From Acidobacteriota bacterium (lineage in GTDB: Bacteria > Acidobacteriota > Thermoanaerobaculia > Multivoradales > Multivoraceae), in assembly GCA_003388555.1 (NCBI GenBank), contig QQVD01000050.1, positions 124,001 through 188,000 of the forward strand: DNA of 64,000 nucleotides. Direction: 5' to 3'. The position numbers and the translations under genes were made by a program. Shown here in pieces: positions 1 through 8,830 of this stretch. The notes under the pieces are model-generated. The model saw only the letters and a list, made by a program, of their open reading frames with translations. It made no database searches and was not told the DNA's origin. Position 1 is the first letter of the stretch. Each line of letters opens with the position of its first letter.

Positions 1-1053
1 CCGGTGGCCAGCCTGCAGAGCGACGAGGCGCTGCGCCTGAAGTCGATGGAGGAGGCGCTGCACCGCCGGGTCGTCGGCCAGGACCGGGCCATCGAGTCGA
101 TCAGCCGCGCCATCCGCCGCTCACGCCTCGGCGTCGCCGACCCCAACCGCCCGAGCGGCTCGTTCGTCTTCCTCGGCCCGAGCGGCGTCGGCAAGACCGA
201 GGTGGCGCGCCGACTCGCCGAGTTCCTCTTCGGCACCCAGGACGCGCTGGTGCGCTTCGACATGTCCGAGTACATGGAGAAGCACGCCGTCTCGAAGCTG
301 ATCGGCTCGCCGCCTGGCTACGTCGGCCACGAGGACGGCGGCCAGCTCACCGAACGTGTGCGGCGCCAGCCCTACTCGATCATCCTCTTCGACGAGATCG
401 AGAAGGCGCATCCCGACGTCGCCAACCTGCTGCTGCAGATCCTCGAGGACGGCGTGCTGACCGATTCGTACGGCAACCGGATCGACTTCAAGCACAGTCT
501 GCTGATCCTCACCTCCAACCTCGGCTCGAACCTGGTGCTGCGCGGCGGCCGCATGGGCTTCGCCGGTCCCGACTCCGCCTTCCATCAGGTCGAGGAGGAG
601 ATCCTCGCCGAGCTGCGCCGCGCCTTCAGCCCCGAGTTCATCAACCGCATCGACGAGGTCATCGTCTTCAAGCCGCTGCAGCGTGACGACCTGCGCGCCA
701 TCGTCGACATCCTGATCGGTGACGTCAACATGACCCTGTCGTCGCGCGGCGTGCAGGTGGCGCTGACGCCGGAGGCGGGGGACTGGATCCTCGATCGTGC
801 CGGGGTCGACCCCTCGGTGGGAGCGCGGCCGCTGCGACGCACCATCCAGCGCCACGTGCAGGACGCGATCTCCGACATCCTGATCCGCTCGGTGAGCGAC
901 CAGGTCGGGCTGATCGAGGTCGACGTGCGCGAAGGCGAGCTGCACTTCGAGATCGCCGGCCCGGTCCGCGACGGCGGCGAAGGCTCGCCCGACGACCAGG
1001 CCGCCGGCGACACCGCGACCGCGGGCGCCGGATCCGGCGGCGCTTCGATCTGA
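1..1053 (+). CDS. ClpC-like AAA+ unfoldase, C-terminal part (5' truncated by window)
   Basis: This is the second AAA+ module of a Hsp100/Clp unfoldase, which threads substrates into a partner peptidase. The frame is open to base 1 and the sequence starts in the family's inter-domain segment (HRRVVGQD), so the GTG at 4 is internal and the real start lies upstream. Numbering from base 4, Walker A GPSGVGKT is at about 58-65, Walker B ILFDEIEKA near 126, and the pore-loop region SPPGYVGHEDGG and sensor TSN are present. The tripeptide MGF (about 184-186) sits where ClpA, ClpC and ClpX carry the IGF/VGF/LGF loop that docks on ClpP, which favours a ClpC-type protein over ClpB. The end is an unusual low-complexity Gly/Ala/Asp tail. 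bamA follows after about 100 bp. Confidence 0.9.
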   Translation, partial: PVASLQSDEALRLKSMEEALHRRVVGQDRAIESISRAIRRSRLGVADPNRPSGSFVFLGPSGVGKTEVARRLAEFLFGTQDALVRFDMSEYMEKHAVSKLIGSPPGYVGHEDGGQLTERVRRQPYSIILFDEIEKAHPDVANLLLQILEDGVLTDSYGNRIDFKHSLLILTSNLGSNLVLRGGRMGFAGPDSAFHQVEEEILAELRRAFSPEFINRIDEVIVFKPLQRDDLRAIVDILIGDVNMTLSSRGVQVALTPEAGDWILDRAGVDPSVGARPLRRTIQRHVQDAISDILIRSVSDQVGLIEVDVREGELHFEIAGPVRDGGEGSPDDQAAGDTATAGAGSGGASI

Positions 1054-1157
1054 CCCACGTCGACGGCCGCCGCGAAGAGGAGCGGCGGCGTCCACCCCGA
1101 CCCGCCGCGACGGCAACGATCACGTCCACTGCTCCCCGTTCTGCCGAGGAACCGCTC

Positions 1158-3635
1158 TTGCACCGCCACCGAAACTGCCCGTCGGGTTCCACGACCTCCA
1201 CCGCGGCGCGACCGGAGCGCCTGGTCGTGCTCGCACTCGCCCTCCTCCTCGCCGTCTCGGCGGCGCCGACCGGCGCGCTGCAGGGAGTGCAGGAATCGGC
1301 CGATGCCTTCATCGGTCAGGCGATCGTCGAGGTCGAGTATCGCGGCGTCGTCACCCTCGCCGAGGAGAGCATGAGCTTCTACCTCGACATCGAGCCCGGC
1401 CGCCCGTTCGATCCCGAGCGCCTCAACGCCAAGATCCGCGAGTTCTGGGACCGCGACCTGATCGACGACATCAGGGTCGACGCCGAGGCGGCTTCCGGCG
1501 GCGTCAGGTTGATCATCACCATCGTCGAACGGCCGGAGCTGCTGTCGATCGACTACCAGGGCCTCGACAAGGTCAAGCGCAACGACATCGAGGACGCCGC
1601 GGACCGCGAGCGCATCGAGCTCTACGAGGGCCTGCCGCTGAACCGCGGCGAGCTGGTGCGCCTGCAGCAGGTGATCAAGGACGTCTATTCCGAGCGCGGC
1701 TTCCGCTTCGCCGAGGTGGTCTTCGACATCCAGCAGGTGTCGCCGTCGGAGCGACGGATCCTGGTCACCGTCGACGAGGGCAACAAGGTCAAGATCGGCC
1801 GGGTCGACTTCGAGGGCAACGAGATCTTCGGCGGCGGGCGGCTGCGCTCGCAGATGGAGAAGACCAGGAAGTCCAACCTGCTCACCCGCATCCGCAAGCG
1901 CGACATCTACAACCCGGCGCAGGTCTCCGAGGACCTCGAGAACGTGCGCGACCTGTACCGGCGCTTCGGCTACAAGGACGTGCAGACCGGCGATCCGGTG
2001 GTCGAGGTGATGCGCACCGGCGGAGAGAAGCGCCGGCTGCGGATCATCGTGCCGATCGAGGAGGGCCCGCGCTGGAAGCTCGGCGAGATCAGGCTGCAGG
2101 GCAACGAGGTGCTCGCCGACGACGTGCTGATCCGCACCTTCGAGGAGCCCAAGGGCGGCTGGCTGCGCTCTGACGTGGTGGAGAAGGGGGTCGAGCGGAT
2201 CCGCGAGTTCTACCAGAACACCGGCTACATCTTCTCCCGCGTCGAGACCGAGGTCATCGAGCGCGACGACCTGGTCGCCGACGTGCTGGTCAAGGTGCAG
2301 GAGAACGATCAGTTCCGGGTCGGCCGGATCGAGTTCTCCGGCAACACCAAGACGCGCGACAAGGTGCTGCGCCGCGAGGTGCGCATCCAGGAGGGGATGG
2401 TCTTCAACTCCGGAGCGCTCAAGAACAGTCTGCTCAAGATCAACCAGCTCGAGTTCTTCAAGATCAACGAGGACGACCCGGTCGAGCTCGACTACGACAC
2501 CGAGAACAAGCTCGTCAACCTGGTGATCAAGGGCGACGAGGCCGAGCGCACCGAGCTGCAGTTCGGCGGCGGCTACAGCGAGATCGACGGCTTCTTCGGC
2601 CAGGCCGCCATCCGCACCCGCAACTTCCTCGGCCGCGGCGAGACCCTGGGCGTGAACTTCCAGCAGGGCCGCTTCCGCGACCTGCTCGACGTCTCCTACT
2701 TCGTGCCCTGGTTCCGCGACCGGCCCCAGAGCGTCGGCATCCAGGCCTTCGACCGCGATCTCGACTTCGACCTGCTCGCCGACCAGCGCTTCCTTCAGAA
2801 GGAGCGCGGCTTCGTGCTCACCTACGGGCGCAGCTTCAGGCTCTTCGAGGGTCTCAGCTTCTCGTACACCTTCTCGGAGTTCGAGGACTTCCGCTCGCAG
2901 CGCTTCTTCCTCGATCCCAACGAGCCGGACGGGCAGACCTTCAGCCAGTCCTTCGAGTTCAACAAGAGCTCGTTGTCGGCGAGTTACCGCTACGACTCGC
3001 ACGACTCGCGGCTCGAGCCGACCCGCGGCAAGCGCCTCGCGGCCAGCGTCGAGTACGCCGGTGGACCGCTCGGTGGCGAGAACTACTTCGTGCGCACCAT
3101 CCTCGAGGGCGCGTACACGCGACCGATCACCAACCGCGCCATCCGCACGGTCGGCCGGGTCAACCTGGAGCTCGGCTACATCACGCCTTTCGGCACCGAC
3201 GACGACGGATTCCAGCGCGAGCTGTTCTTCAACGACCGCTTCCTGCTCGGCGGCGAGCAGAGCGTCCGCGGCTACAATTTCCGCTCGGTCTGGGCGCGCG
3301 ATCCGGACACCGGGCTGACGATCCGCGACATCAACGGCTTTCCGCAGGGCGGCACCCGGATGGGCCAGCTCAACCTCGAGTACCACTACCTCGTGGGCGG
3401 GCCCTTCCGCATCGTCTTCTACGCCGACTTCGGCAACGTGTGGAGCGAGGGGCAGGAGATCGACCTCGAGTCGCTGCGCAAGGTCGCCGGCGTCGAGCTC
3501 CGCATCAACGTGCCGCTCTTCGGCGCTCCGCTCCGCTTCATCTATGCGAGCAATCTCGATCCGTACGACAACCTGCCGCTCGGCGAGCAGGAGCGTTTCG
3601 ATTCCTTCGACTTCAGCATCGGCGTCAGCTTCTGA
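1158..3635 (+). CDS. bamA: Outer membrane protein assembly factor BamA (Omp85)
   Basis: BamA folds and inserts beta-barrel proteins into the outer membrane. The 825-residue product starts with a signal peptide (hydrophobic stretch about 21-38, likely cleavage after PTGA). About five POTRA repeats follow (roughly 50-440), with the typical G-N-x pattern such as EGNEIF, QGNEVL and SGNTKT. A C-terminal 16-strand barrel follows and ends in a phenylalanine. The Omp85 signature VRGY is at 703-706. The TTG start at 1158 is supported by GAGGAA at 1146-1151, six bases ahead. The order bamA-skp-lpxD-fabZ-lpxA is the conserved proteobacterial-type envelope operon, which makes the call secure. Lipoprotein partners (BamB-D) are not in the window. 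Confidence 0.96.
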   Translation: MHRHRNCPSGSTTSTAARPERLVVLALALLLAVSAAPTGALQGVQESADAFIGQAIVEVEYRGVVTLAEESMSFYLDIEPGRPFDPERLNAKIREFWDRDLIDDIRVDAEAASGGVRLIITIVERPELLSIDYQGLDKVKRNDIEDAADRERIELYEGLPLNRGELVRLQQVIKDVYSERGFRFAEVVFDIQQVSPSERRILVTVDEGNKVKIGRVDFEGNEIFGGGRLRSQMEKTRKSNLLTRIRKRDIYNPAQVSEDLENVRDLYRRFGYKDVQTGDPVVEVMRTGGEKRRLRIIVPIEEGPRWKLGEIRLQGNEVLADDVLIRTFEEPKGGWLRSDVVEKGVERIREFYQNTGYIFSRVETEVIERDDLVADVLVKVQENDQFRVGRIEFSGNTKTRDKVLRREVRIQEGMVFNSGALKNSLLKINQLEFFKINEDDPVELDYDTENKLVNLVIKGDEAERTELQFGGGYSEIDGFFGQAAIRTRNFLGRGETLGVNFQQGRFRDLLDVSYFVPWFRDRPQSVGIQAFDRDLDFDLLADQRFLQKERGFVLTYGRSFRLFEGLSFSYTFSEFEDFRSQRFFLDPNEPDGQTFSQSFEFNKSSLSASYRYDSHDSRLEPTRGKRLAASVEYAGGPLGGENYFVRTILEGAYTRPITNRAIRTVGRVNLELGYITPFGTDDDGFQRELFFNDRFLLGGEQSVRGYNFRSVWARDPDTGLTIRDINGFPQGGTRMGQLNLEYHYLVGGPFRIVFYADFGNVWSEGQEIDLESLRKVAGVELRINVPLFGAPLRFIYASNLDPYDNLPLGEQERFDSFDFSIGVSF

Positions 3636-3887
3636 GCCTGCCCGCGGCCGCGCCTGCCGGCGACCGGCTGGTCGTCCCTTGCCCGCCGGGGGCCGCCCAC
3701 GGCTTCGGCGTGTGACGGCGACGAGGCCGGGCCACGGCCTGTGAGCCTCGCCGGTCGGCGGGGCAGTCGCCTCGCTGCCGTCGCGGCCCGGCGTCTGCGC
3801 ACTCCTACGCCCGGCGCCGCATCCGGTGGCCCGCAGAACGACGACTCGACGAACTTCATCCAGCAGCAATACGAGAGGTGTGAATCC

Positions 3888-4463
3888 ATGAGATCCAGTT
3901 CCAACTCCCGCCGCCGACCGGGCGGTTTCGCCCTCGTGGCGATCGTGGCCGCGGTGCTCGGCATGGCGCTGCCCCTCGCGCCGGCGGCGGCGCAGGGCGG
4001 CCAGGTCAAGGTCGCCGTCATCGACGTGCAGAGCATCCTCGCCGAGTCGAAGCGCGGCACCGCGGTGCAGCGTGAGCTCGAGGCGTTCCAGAAGCAGAAG
4101 AGCGACGAGATCCAGTCGCGCGGCGAAGAGCTCGCCAACCTGCGCAAGGACTACGCTGAGAAGGGCCTGTCGATGGCCGAGGACCGTCTCGCCCAGATGA
4201 AGACGGAGATCGAGGACAAGACCGTGCAGTTCAACCGTCTGCGCGACGACGCCAACTTCGAGCTCAAGAAGCGCTCCGAGGAGCTGCTCGCCCAGGTCGA
4301 GGCGGAGGTGCTGCCGATCATCAACCAGGTCGGGCGCGAGGGCGGCTACACGCTGATCTTCAACAAGTTCCAGAGCGGCCTGGTCTTCGCGGACGACGCG
4401 ATCGACATCACCGGACTGGTGATCGAGCGTTACGACGCCGGCTACCAGGCCGACGGGGAGTGA
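3888..4463 (+). CDS. skp: OmpH/Skp family periplasmic chaperone
   Basis: Skp is a trimeric periplasmic holdase that carries unfolded outer membrane proteins to BamA. The ORF track begins at 3741, but the ATG at 3888 has AGAGGTG just upstream and gives a clean signal peptide (RRRPGGFALVAIVAAVLG, cleavage after PAAA near residue 35), so I start there (191 aa). The mature protein opens with the OmpH hallmark VKVAVIDVQSILAESKRG. A charged coiled-coil tentacle of about 80 residues follows (KQKSDEIQSRGEEL and onward), then a C-terminal strand region (YTLIFNK). It lies between bamA and lpxD, one base ahead of the lpxD start, so cotranscription is very likely. Confidence 0.93.
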   Translation: MRSSSNSRRRPGGFALVAIVAAVLGMALPLAPAAAQGGQVKVAVIDVQSILAESKRGTAVQRELEAFQKQKSDEIQSRGEELANLRKDYAEKGLSMAEDRLAQMKTEIEDKTVQFNRLRDDANFELKKRSEELLAQVEAEVLPIINQVGREGGYTLIFNKFQSGLVFADDAIDITGLVIERYDAGYQADGE

Positions 4464-4464
4464 G

Positions 4465-5562
4465 TTGGCCGCCGCGGCCGCAGCGAGCGCCGGCGGCTCG
4501 CGGGCCTCGCTCGACGAGCTCGCCGCGGTGTGCGGCGCCGCGGTGGTCGGCGACGGGGCGCGGCGCATCTCGAGGGTCCGAACGCTCGACGCCGCCGACG
4601 CCGCCGACCTCTCCTTCCTGACCTCGGGGAGCTACCTCGAGGCGGCGCGGCGCAGCCGTGCCGGCGCCCTGCTGGTCGGCCCGGCCCATCGGGGCGAGTT
4701 CGGCGATCGCGATCTGCTCGTCGCGGACGATCCCTACCTCGCCCTGGCCTCGATCCTCGGCTGGCTGCACCCGCTGGCGCGGCCGGCTGCGGGCGTGCAC
4801 CCCACTGCCGTCGTCGGCGAGCGTTGCGAGATCGCCGCCAGCGCCACGGTCGGTCCCTACTGCGTGCTCGGCGACGACGTCGAGGTCGGCGAGCGGGTGT
4901 GGCTGGAGAGTCACGTCGACGTCGGCAGCCGCTGCGTGATCGGCGAGGACGCCTGGCTGCACCCCCAGGTGGTTCTCTACCCGGGCACGGTGCTCGGTCA
5001 GAGCGTCGAGGTGCATTCGGGAGTCGTGCTCGGCGCCGACGGCTTCGGCTTCGCCAGCGAGGGCGCCCGGCCGGTCAAGCTGCCGCAGGTGGGTCGGGTG
5101 CGGTTGGGCGACCGGGTCGAGATCGGCGCCAACTCGGCGATCGACCGGGCGACGCTCGAGGACACGGTGGTCGGCGAGGACACCAAGATCGACAACCTGG
5201 TGCAGGTCGGCCACAACGTGCAGATCGGCGCCGGATCGATCCTCTGCGGCCAGGCGGGCATCGCCGGCAGCGCCCGGCTCGGCCGTGGCGTGGTGCTGGC
5301 CGGCCAGTCGGGTGTCGGCGGGCATCTCGAGGTCGGCGACGGCGTCAGGGTGGGCGCGGCGGCGGCGGTGCTCGGCTCGGTCGCCGCGGGAGAGACGGTG
5401 TGCGGGGTGCCAGCGATCCCGATGTCGCGCTGGCGTCGCTCGGCGGCGGTATACGCTCGCCTCGACGAGCTGCGCAAGCGGGTCGGCGCGCTGCAACGGG
5501 AGGTGGATCGATTGGTCTCGGGCAGCGGCGATGAAGCCGCAACGGGCGAGAGGAGCGATTGA
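4465..5562 (+). CDS. lpxD: UDP-3-O-(3-hydroxyacyl)glucosamine N-acyltransferase LpxD
   Basis: LpxD performs the third step of lipid A synthesis, N-acylating UDP-3-O-acyl-glucosamine with hydroxyacyl-ACP in the cytoplasm. The 365-residue protein has the N-terminal uridine-binding domain (about 1-100, e.g. ADLSFLTSGSY). A long left-handed beta-helix of hexapeptide repeats (about 105-310) and a C-terminal helix follow. His250 in QVGHNVQIG matches the catalytic His of E. coli LpxD by eye. The TTG start at 4465 lies one base after the skp stop and is preceded by GGGGAG. The stop overlaps the fabZ start in TGATG. Confidence 0.95.
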   Translation: MAAAAAASAGGSRASLDELAAVCGAAVVGDGARRISRVRTLDAADAADLSFLTSGSYLEAARRSRAGALLVGPAHRGEFGDRDLLVADDPYLALASILGWLHPLARPAAGVHPTAVVGERCEIAASATVGPYCVLGDDVEVGERVWLESHVDVGSRCVIGEDAWLHPQVVLYPGTVLGQSVEVHSGVVLGADGFGFASEGARPVKLPQVGRVRLGDRVEIGANSAIDRATLEDTVVGEDTKIDNLVQVGHNVQIGAGSILCGQAGIAGSARLGRGVVLAGQSGVGGHLEVGDGVRVGAAAAVLGSVAAGETVCGVPAIPMSRWRRSAAVYARLDELRKRVGALQREVDRLVSGSGDEAATGERSD

Positions 5563-6062
5563 TGTCAAGCGACGAAGGAACCACGGGCGGCGAGGCCAGC
5601 GGACTGGACGCCGAGGAGATCGCCCGGCTCGACCACCAGTGGATCCGCTCGATCCTGCCGCACCGTTATCCATTCCTGCTCGTCGACCGGGTCGTCGAGC
5701 TGGTGCCGGAGCGCTCCATCGTGGCGCTCAAGAACGTGACCCAGAACGAGGAGTTCTTCCAGGGCCACTTCCCCGGCAAGCCGATCATGCCTGGCGTGCT
5801 GGTGATCGAGGCGCTGGCCCAGGCAGCGGGCCTGCTACTGCTCTACGACCGCCCCGAGCTGCACGGGAGGGTCATCTACTTCGTCGGCATCGAGAACGCC
5901 AAGTTCCGCAATCCGGTCACCCCGGGAGACCAGGTGCGCCTGCACGTCGAGATCCTGCGGGCGCGCCGCAACCACGCCCGGTTCGCCTGCCGCGCCACCA
6001 TCGGCGACCTGGTGGCGGTGGAGTGCGTCGCCAGCTCGATGATCGGCAGGGAGGAGAAGTGA
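5562..6062 (+). CDS. fabZ: 3-hydroxyacyl-ACP dehydratase FabZ
   Basis: FabZ dehydrates 3-hydroxyacyl-ACP in fatty acid synthesis and so competes with LpxA and LpxD for the same substrate, which explains its place between them. The 166-residue hotdog protein has the motif [11 protein letters not shown]. The catalytic pair by alignment is His69 (GHFPGKP) and Glu83 ([12 protein letters not shown]). The ORF track starts at a TTG at 5559; I prefer the ATG at 5562 that overlaps the lpxD stop as TGATG. The 3' end overlaps the GTG of lpxA by four bases (GTGA). Confidence 0.95.
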   Translation: MSSDEGTTGGEASGLDAEEIARLDHQWIRSILPHRYPFLLVDRVVELVPERSIVALKNVTQNEEFFQGHFPGKPIMPGVLVIEALAQAAGLLLLYDRPELHGRVIYFVGIENAKFRNPVTPGDQVRLHVEILRARRNHARFACRATIGDLVAVECVASSMIGREEK

Positions 6063-6865
6063 GCGGTGTGCACCCGGCCGCCGTCATCGACCCCTCGGCC
6101 GAGCTGGCGGAAGGGGTCGAGGTCGGTCCTTACGCCATCGTCGGCGCCGGCGTGAAGCTGGGCGCCGGCACGATCATCGAGTCGCACGCGGTGCTCGAGG
6201 GACCGGCCACCTTCGGCCGTCAGAACCACGTCTATCCGCACGTCTGCATCGGTCAGCCGCCGCAGGACCTCAAGTTCGCCGGCGGCGAGACCCGGGTCGA
6301 GATCGGCGACCGCAACCACTTCCGCGAGTTCACCACCGTGCACCGCGGCACCGAGGGCGGCGGCGGCGTCACCCGCATCGGCAGCGACAACCTGTTCCAG
6401 GCGTATTCGCACGTCGCCCACGACTGCCAGGTCGGCTCGCACACGGTGTTCTCGAACTGCGGCACCCTCGCCGGTCACGTCACCGTCGGCGACTACGCCC
6501 GGGTCGGCGCCTTCTCGGCGGTGCACCAGTTCTGCCGCGTTGGCCGCAACGCGTACATCGGCGGCTTCTCGGTCGTCACCATGGATGCGCTGCCCTACGC
6601 GATCACCGTCGGCCAGAAGCCGACCTGCATGGGCATGAACCGCATCGGCCTCGAGCGCGGCGGCTTCGCCGCCGAGGAGATCCAGGCGCTGGAGCGCGCC
6701 TTCCGGGTGCTGCTGCGGTCGAAGAAGAACACCACGCAGGCGCTCGAGACGCTGCGCGCCGAGCACTCCGGCAGCGAGCACGTCGGCCACCTGATCGAGT
6801 TCATCGAGAGCAGTCAGCGGGGCTTCGTGCGCGGCGGTCGGCGGGGAGCCCGCGGTGCCGCCTGA
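6059..6865 (+). CDS. lpxA: UDP-N-acetylglucosamine O-acyltransferase LpxA
   Basis: LpxA starts lipid A synthesis by transferring a 3-hydroxyacyl chain to the 3-position of UDP-GlcNAc (or of its 3-amino analogue in some species). The long ORF from 5285 runs through fabZ; the real start is the GTG at 6059 overlapping the fabZ stop (268 aa, family about 262). Hexapeptide repeats fill about 1-190 and a helical C-terminus follows. Catalytic His121 lies in HVAHDC (E. coli His125). Gly169 in IGG aligns with E. coli Gly173, the ruler residue that allows a long (C14-type) chain. The residue matching E. coli Glu200 appears to be Ile, a detail to check. The last 11 bases overlap the next gene. Confidence 0.95.
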   Translation: MSGVHPAAVIDPSAELAEGVEVGPYAIVGAGVKLGAGTIIESHAVLEGPATFGRQNHVYPHVCIGQPPQDLKFAGGETRVEIGDRNHFREFTTVHRGTEGGGGVTRIGSDNLFQAYSHVAHDCQVGSHTVFSNCGTLAGHVTVGDYARVGAFSAVHQFCRVGRNAYIGGFSVVTMDALPYAITVGQKPTCMGMNRIGLERGGFAAEEIQALERAFRVLLRSKKNTTQALETLRAEHSGSEHVGHLIEFIESSQRGFVRGGRRGARGAA

Positions 6866-7865
6866 GGCGCCGGACCACGCTCCCCTGCGCACCGCCGTCG
6901 TGGGCACCGGCGCCCTCGGCCGTCACCACGTGCGCCTGCTCAGCCAGCTCGCCGGCTCGCGCCTGGTCGGCATCCACGACGTCGACGAGCAGCGCGCCCG
7001 GGCGCTCGCCGAAGAGCACGGCACGAACGCCTTCGGCGAGCTGGCGCCGCTGCTGGACGAGGCCGAGGCGGTGGTCGTCGCGGTGCCGACGCGCAGCCAT
7101 CTCGAGGTCGGGCTGCAGGCGCTCGAGCGTGGCTGCCACGTGATGATGGAGAAGCCGATCGCCGCCGACGCCGACGAGGCGCGCCAGCTCATCGACGCCG
7201 CCGCTGAGGCCGACCGGCTGCTGGCGGTCGGTCACGTCGAGTTCTTCAACCCGGCGGTGCAGGAGCTCCTGCGTCGCGGCGTTCGGCCGCGTTTCGTCGA
7301 GGTCCAGCGTCTGTCGACCTTCACCCCTCGCAGCCTCGACGTCGACGTGGTGCTCGATCTGATGATCCACGACCTGCAGATCGTCGCCGCGCTCGATCCG
7401 TCGGAGGTGCGCGACTTGCGGGCGGTCGGCATGGACGTGCTGACGCCGCACATCGACATCTGCGACGTGCGCATGGAGCTGGCGTCCGGCTGCATCGTCA
7501 AGCTCACCGCGTCGCGCATCTCCGACACCAGGGTGCGCAGCCTGCGGGTGTTCGGCCAGAGCTCCTACTACTCGATCGACTACCAGGCCCAGTCGCTCAA
7601 GGGCTTCCGGCTGGCGCCGGCAGGCGACGGCGAGCAGGCGGAAGCTCCGACGGTGCTCGGCGATCGCGCCATCGTGCCGATCGCCGCCGAGCTCGAGCGC
7701 GTCGAGCCGCTGCACCGCGAGCTCAGCTGCTTCCTGGCGCGCTGCGCCGGCGACCTGGAGGCGCCGTGGGTGGGTGCCGAGGACGGCCTCGCCGCCCTGC
7801 GGCGGGCGCTCGAGATCGTCGAGCTCAGTCGCGGCCGCGGCGCCGCATCGGGAGGAGCCTCGTGA
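6855..7865 (+). CDS. Gfo/Idh/MocA family NAD(P)-dependent oxidoreductase in the lipid A operon
   Basis: This 336-residue protein has an N-terminal Rossmann fold (GTGALGRHHVRLL, about 17-29). It also has the family EKP motif with the likely catalytic Lys100 (MMEKPIA) and the second-domain segment GHVEFFNPAV. Family members oxidise or reduce sugar carbinols. It begins 11 bases before the lpxA stop. A relative at this position, GnnA, oxidises UDP-GlcNAc at C3 before GnnB transaminates it, giving 3-amino (all-amide) lipid A. No gnnB-like aminotransferase lies in the window, so the exact substrate is open. lpxI and lpxB, often found here in other phyla, are also absent. The GTG start at 6855 is chosen from the ORF limit. 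Confidence 0.8.
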   Translation: MPPEAPDHAPLRTAVVGTGALGRHHVRLLSQLAGSRLVGIHDVDEQRARALAEEHGTNAFGELAPLLDEAEAVVVAVPTRSHLEVGLQALERGCHVMMEKPIAADADEARQLIDAAAEADRLLAVGHVEFFNPAVQELLRRGVRPRFVEVQRLSTFTPRSLDVDVVLDLMIHDLQIVAALDPSEVRDLRAVGMDVLTPHIDICDVRMELASGCIVKLTASRISDTRVRSLRVFGQSSYYSIDYQAQSLKGFRLAPAGDGEQAEAPTVLGDRAIVPIAAELERVEPLHRELSCFLARCAGDLEAPWVGAEDGLAALRRALEIVELSRGRGAASGGAS

Positions 7866-8830
7866 ACCAGAGAGTCGGCAACACGCCGGTCCGTGTCGAC
7901 GTCGGCGTCATCGGCGGCAGCGGCCTCTACGAGATGGACGGCCTCGAGCGTCTCGAGGAACGGCACGTCGAGACGCCGTTCGGCGAGCCTTCGGACGCCT
8001 TCGTCCTCGGTCGCATGCACGGAATCACGGTGGCTTTCCTGCCGCGCCACGGCCGCGGTCACCGTCTGCTGCCGAGTGAGCTCAACTTCCGCGCCAACCT
8101 GTGGGCGATGAAGCAGCTCGGGGTGCAGCGCATCGTCTCGCTGAGTGCCGTCGGCTCGATGCGCGAGCGCTACGCGCCGACCCACATCGTGGTCCCGCAC
8201 CAGTTCATCGACCGCACCCGGCACCGCCCCGACACCTTCTTCGGTGAGGGCATCGCCGCTCACGTCGGCTTCGCCGATCCGATCTGCAGGTCGCTGGCGG
8301 CGGTGCTCTACCGCAGCGGCCGCGAGGTCGGGGTGACGATGCACGAGGGCGGTACCTACCTGTGCATGGAGGGGCCACAGTTCTCGACCCGCGCCGAGTC
8401 GCACACCTACCGTTCGTGGGACGTCGACGTGATCGGCATGACCAACCTGCAGGAGGCGAAGCTCGCCCGCGAGGCCGAGATCTGCTACGCCACCCTCGCC
8501 CTGGTCACCGACTACGACTGCTGGCACGAGGAGGAGGACGACGTCTCGGTGCACAACGTTGTCGGAGTCCTCGAGCAGAACGCCCGCGCCGCGCAGCAGA
8601 TCGTCTCGGAGATCGTGCGCTCGATCGCGGGCGGCGATCCAGCGGGACGCTGCAGCTGCCACGATGCGCTCCTGCACGCCATCATGACGGCTCCGGACCG
8701 TATCCCCGACGCGGCGCTGCACCGGCTGTGGCCGATCGTCGGGCGCTACTTCCCGGGCCGCGGGCCCGACGACACCGAGGATCCGGCCGCGGGCCCGCTG
8801 GCCGGGCCGGAGCAGGGAGCCGGCGCTTGA
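7862..8830 (+). CDS. mtnP: S-methyl-5'-thioadenosine phosphorylase (MTAP/PNP family)
   Basis: The enzyme cleaves 5'-methylthioadenosine with phosphate to adenine and methylthioribose-1-phosphate, the first step of methionine salvage. The GTG at 7862 overlaps the upstream stop (GTGA) and follows GGGAGGAGCC, giving 322 residues; the longer ORF from 7766 is a shadow extension. Family motifs seen are GVIGGSGLYE at the N-terminus, the phosphate loop PRHGRGHRLLPSE, and EGPQFSTRAES with the following GMTNLQEAKLARE. The adenine it releases could be recycled by apt, 1.6 kb downstream on the same strand. Strict MTA specificity versus inosine or guanosine cannot be settled by eye. Confidence 0.9.
   Translation: MNQRVGNTPVRVDVGVIGGSGLYEMDGLERLEERHVETPFGEPSDAFVLGRMHGITVAFLPRHGRGHRLLPSELNFRANLWAMKQLGVQRIVSLSAVGSMRERYAPTHIVVPHQFIDRTRHRPDTFFGEGIAAHVGFADPICRSLAAVLYRSGREVGVTMHEGGTYLCMEGPQFSTRAESHTYRSWDVDVIGMTNLQEAKLAREAEICYATLALVTDYDCWHEEEDDVSVHNVVGVLEQNARAAQQIVSEIVRSIAGGDPAGRCSCHDALLHAIMTAPDRIPDAALHRLWPIVGRYFPGRGPDDTEDPAAGPLAGPEQGAGA

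Noticed and set aside
585-4568. 1327-codon open frame on the minus strand
   Set aside because: It lies antisense to bamA and skp, has no domain signal, and is explained by the lack of stop codons in GC-rich antisense frames.
5285-6058. N-terminal extension of the lpxA ORF
   Set aside because: It reads through lpxD and fabZ and ends at a GTG that overlaps the fabZ stop; the extension is shadow sequence.
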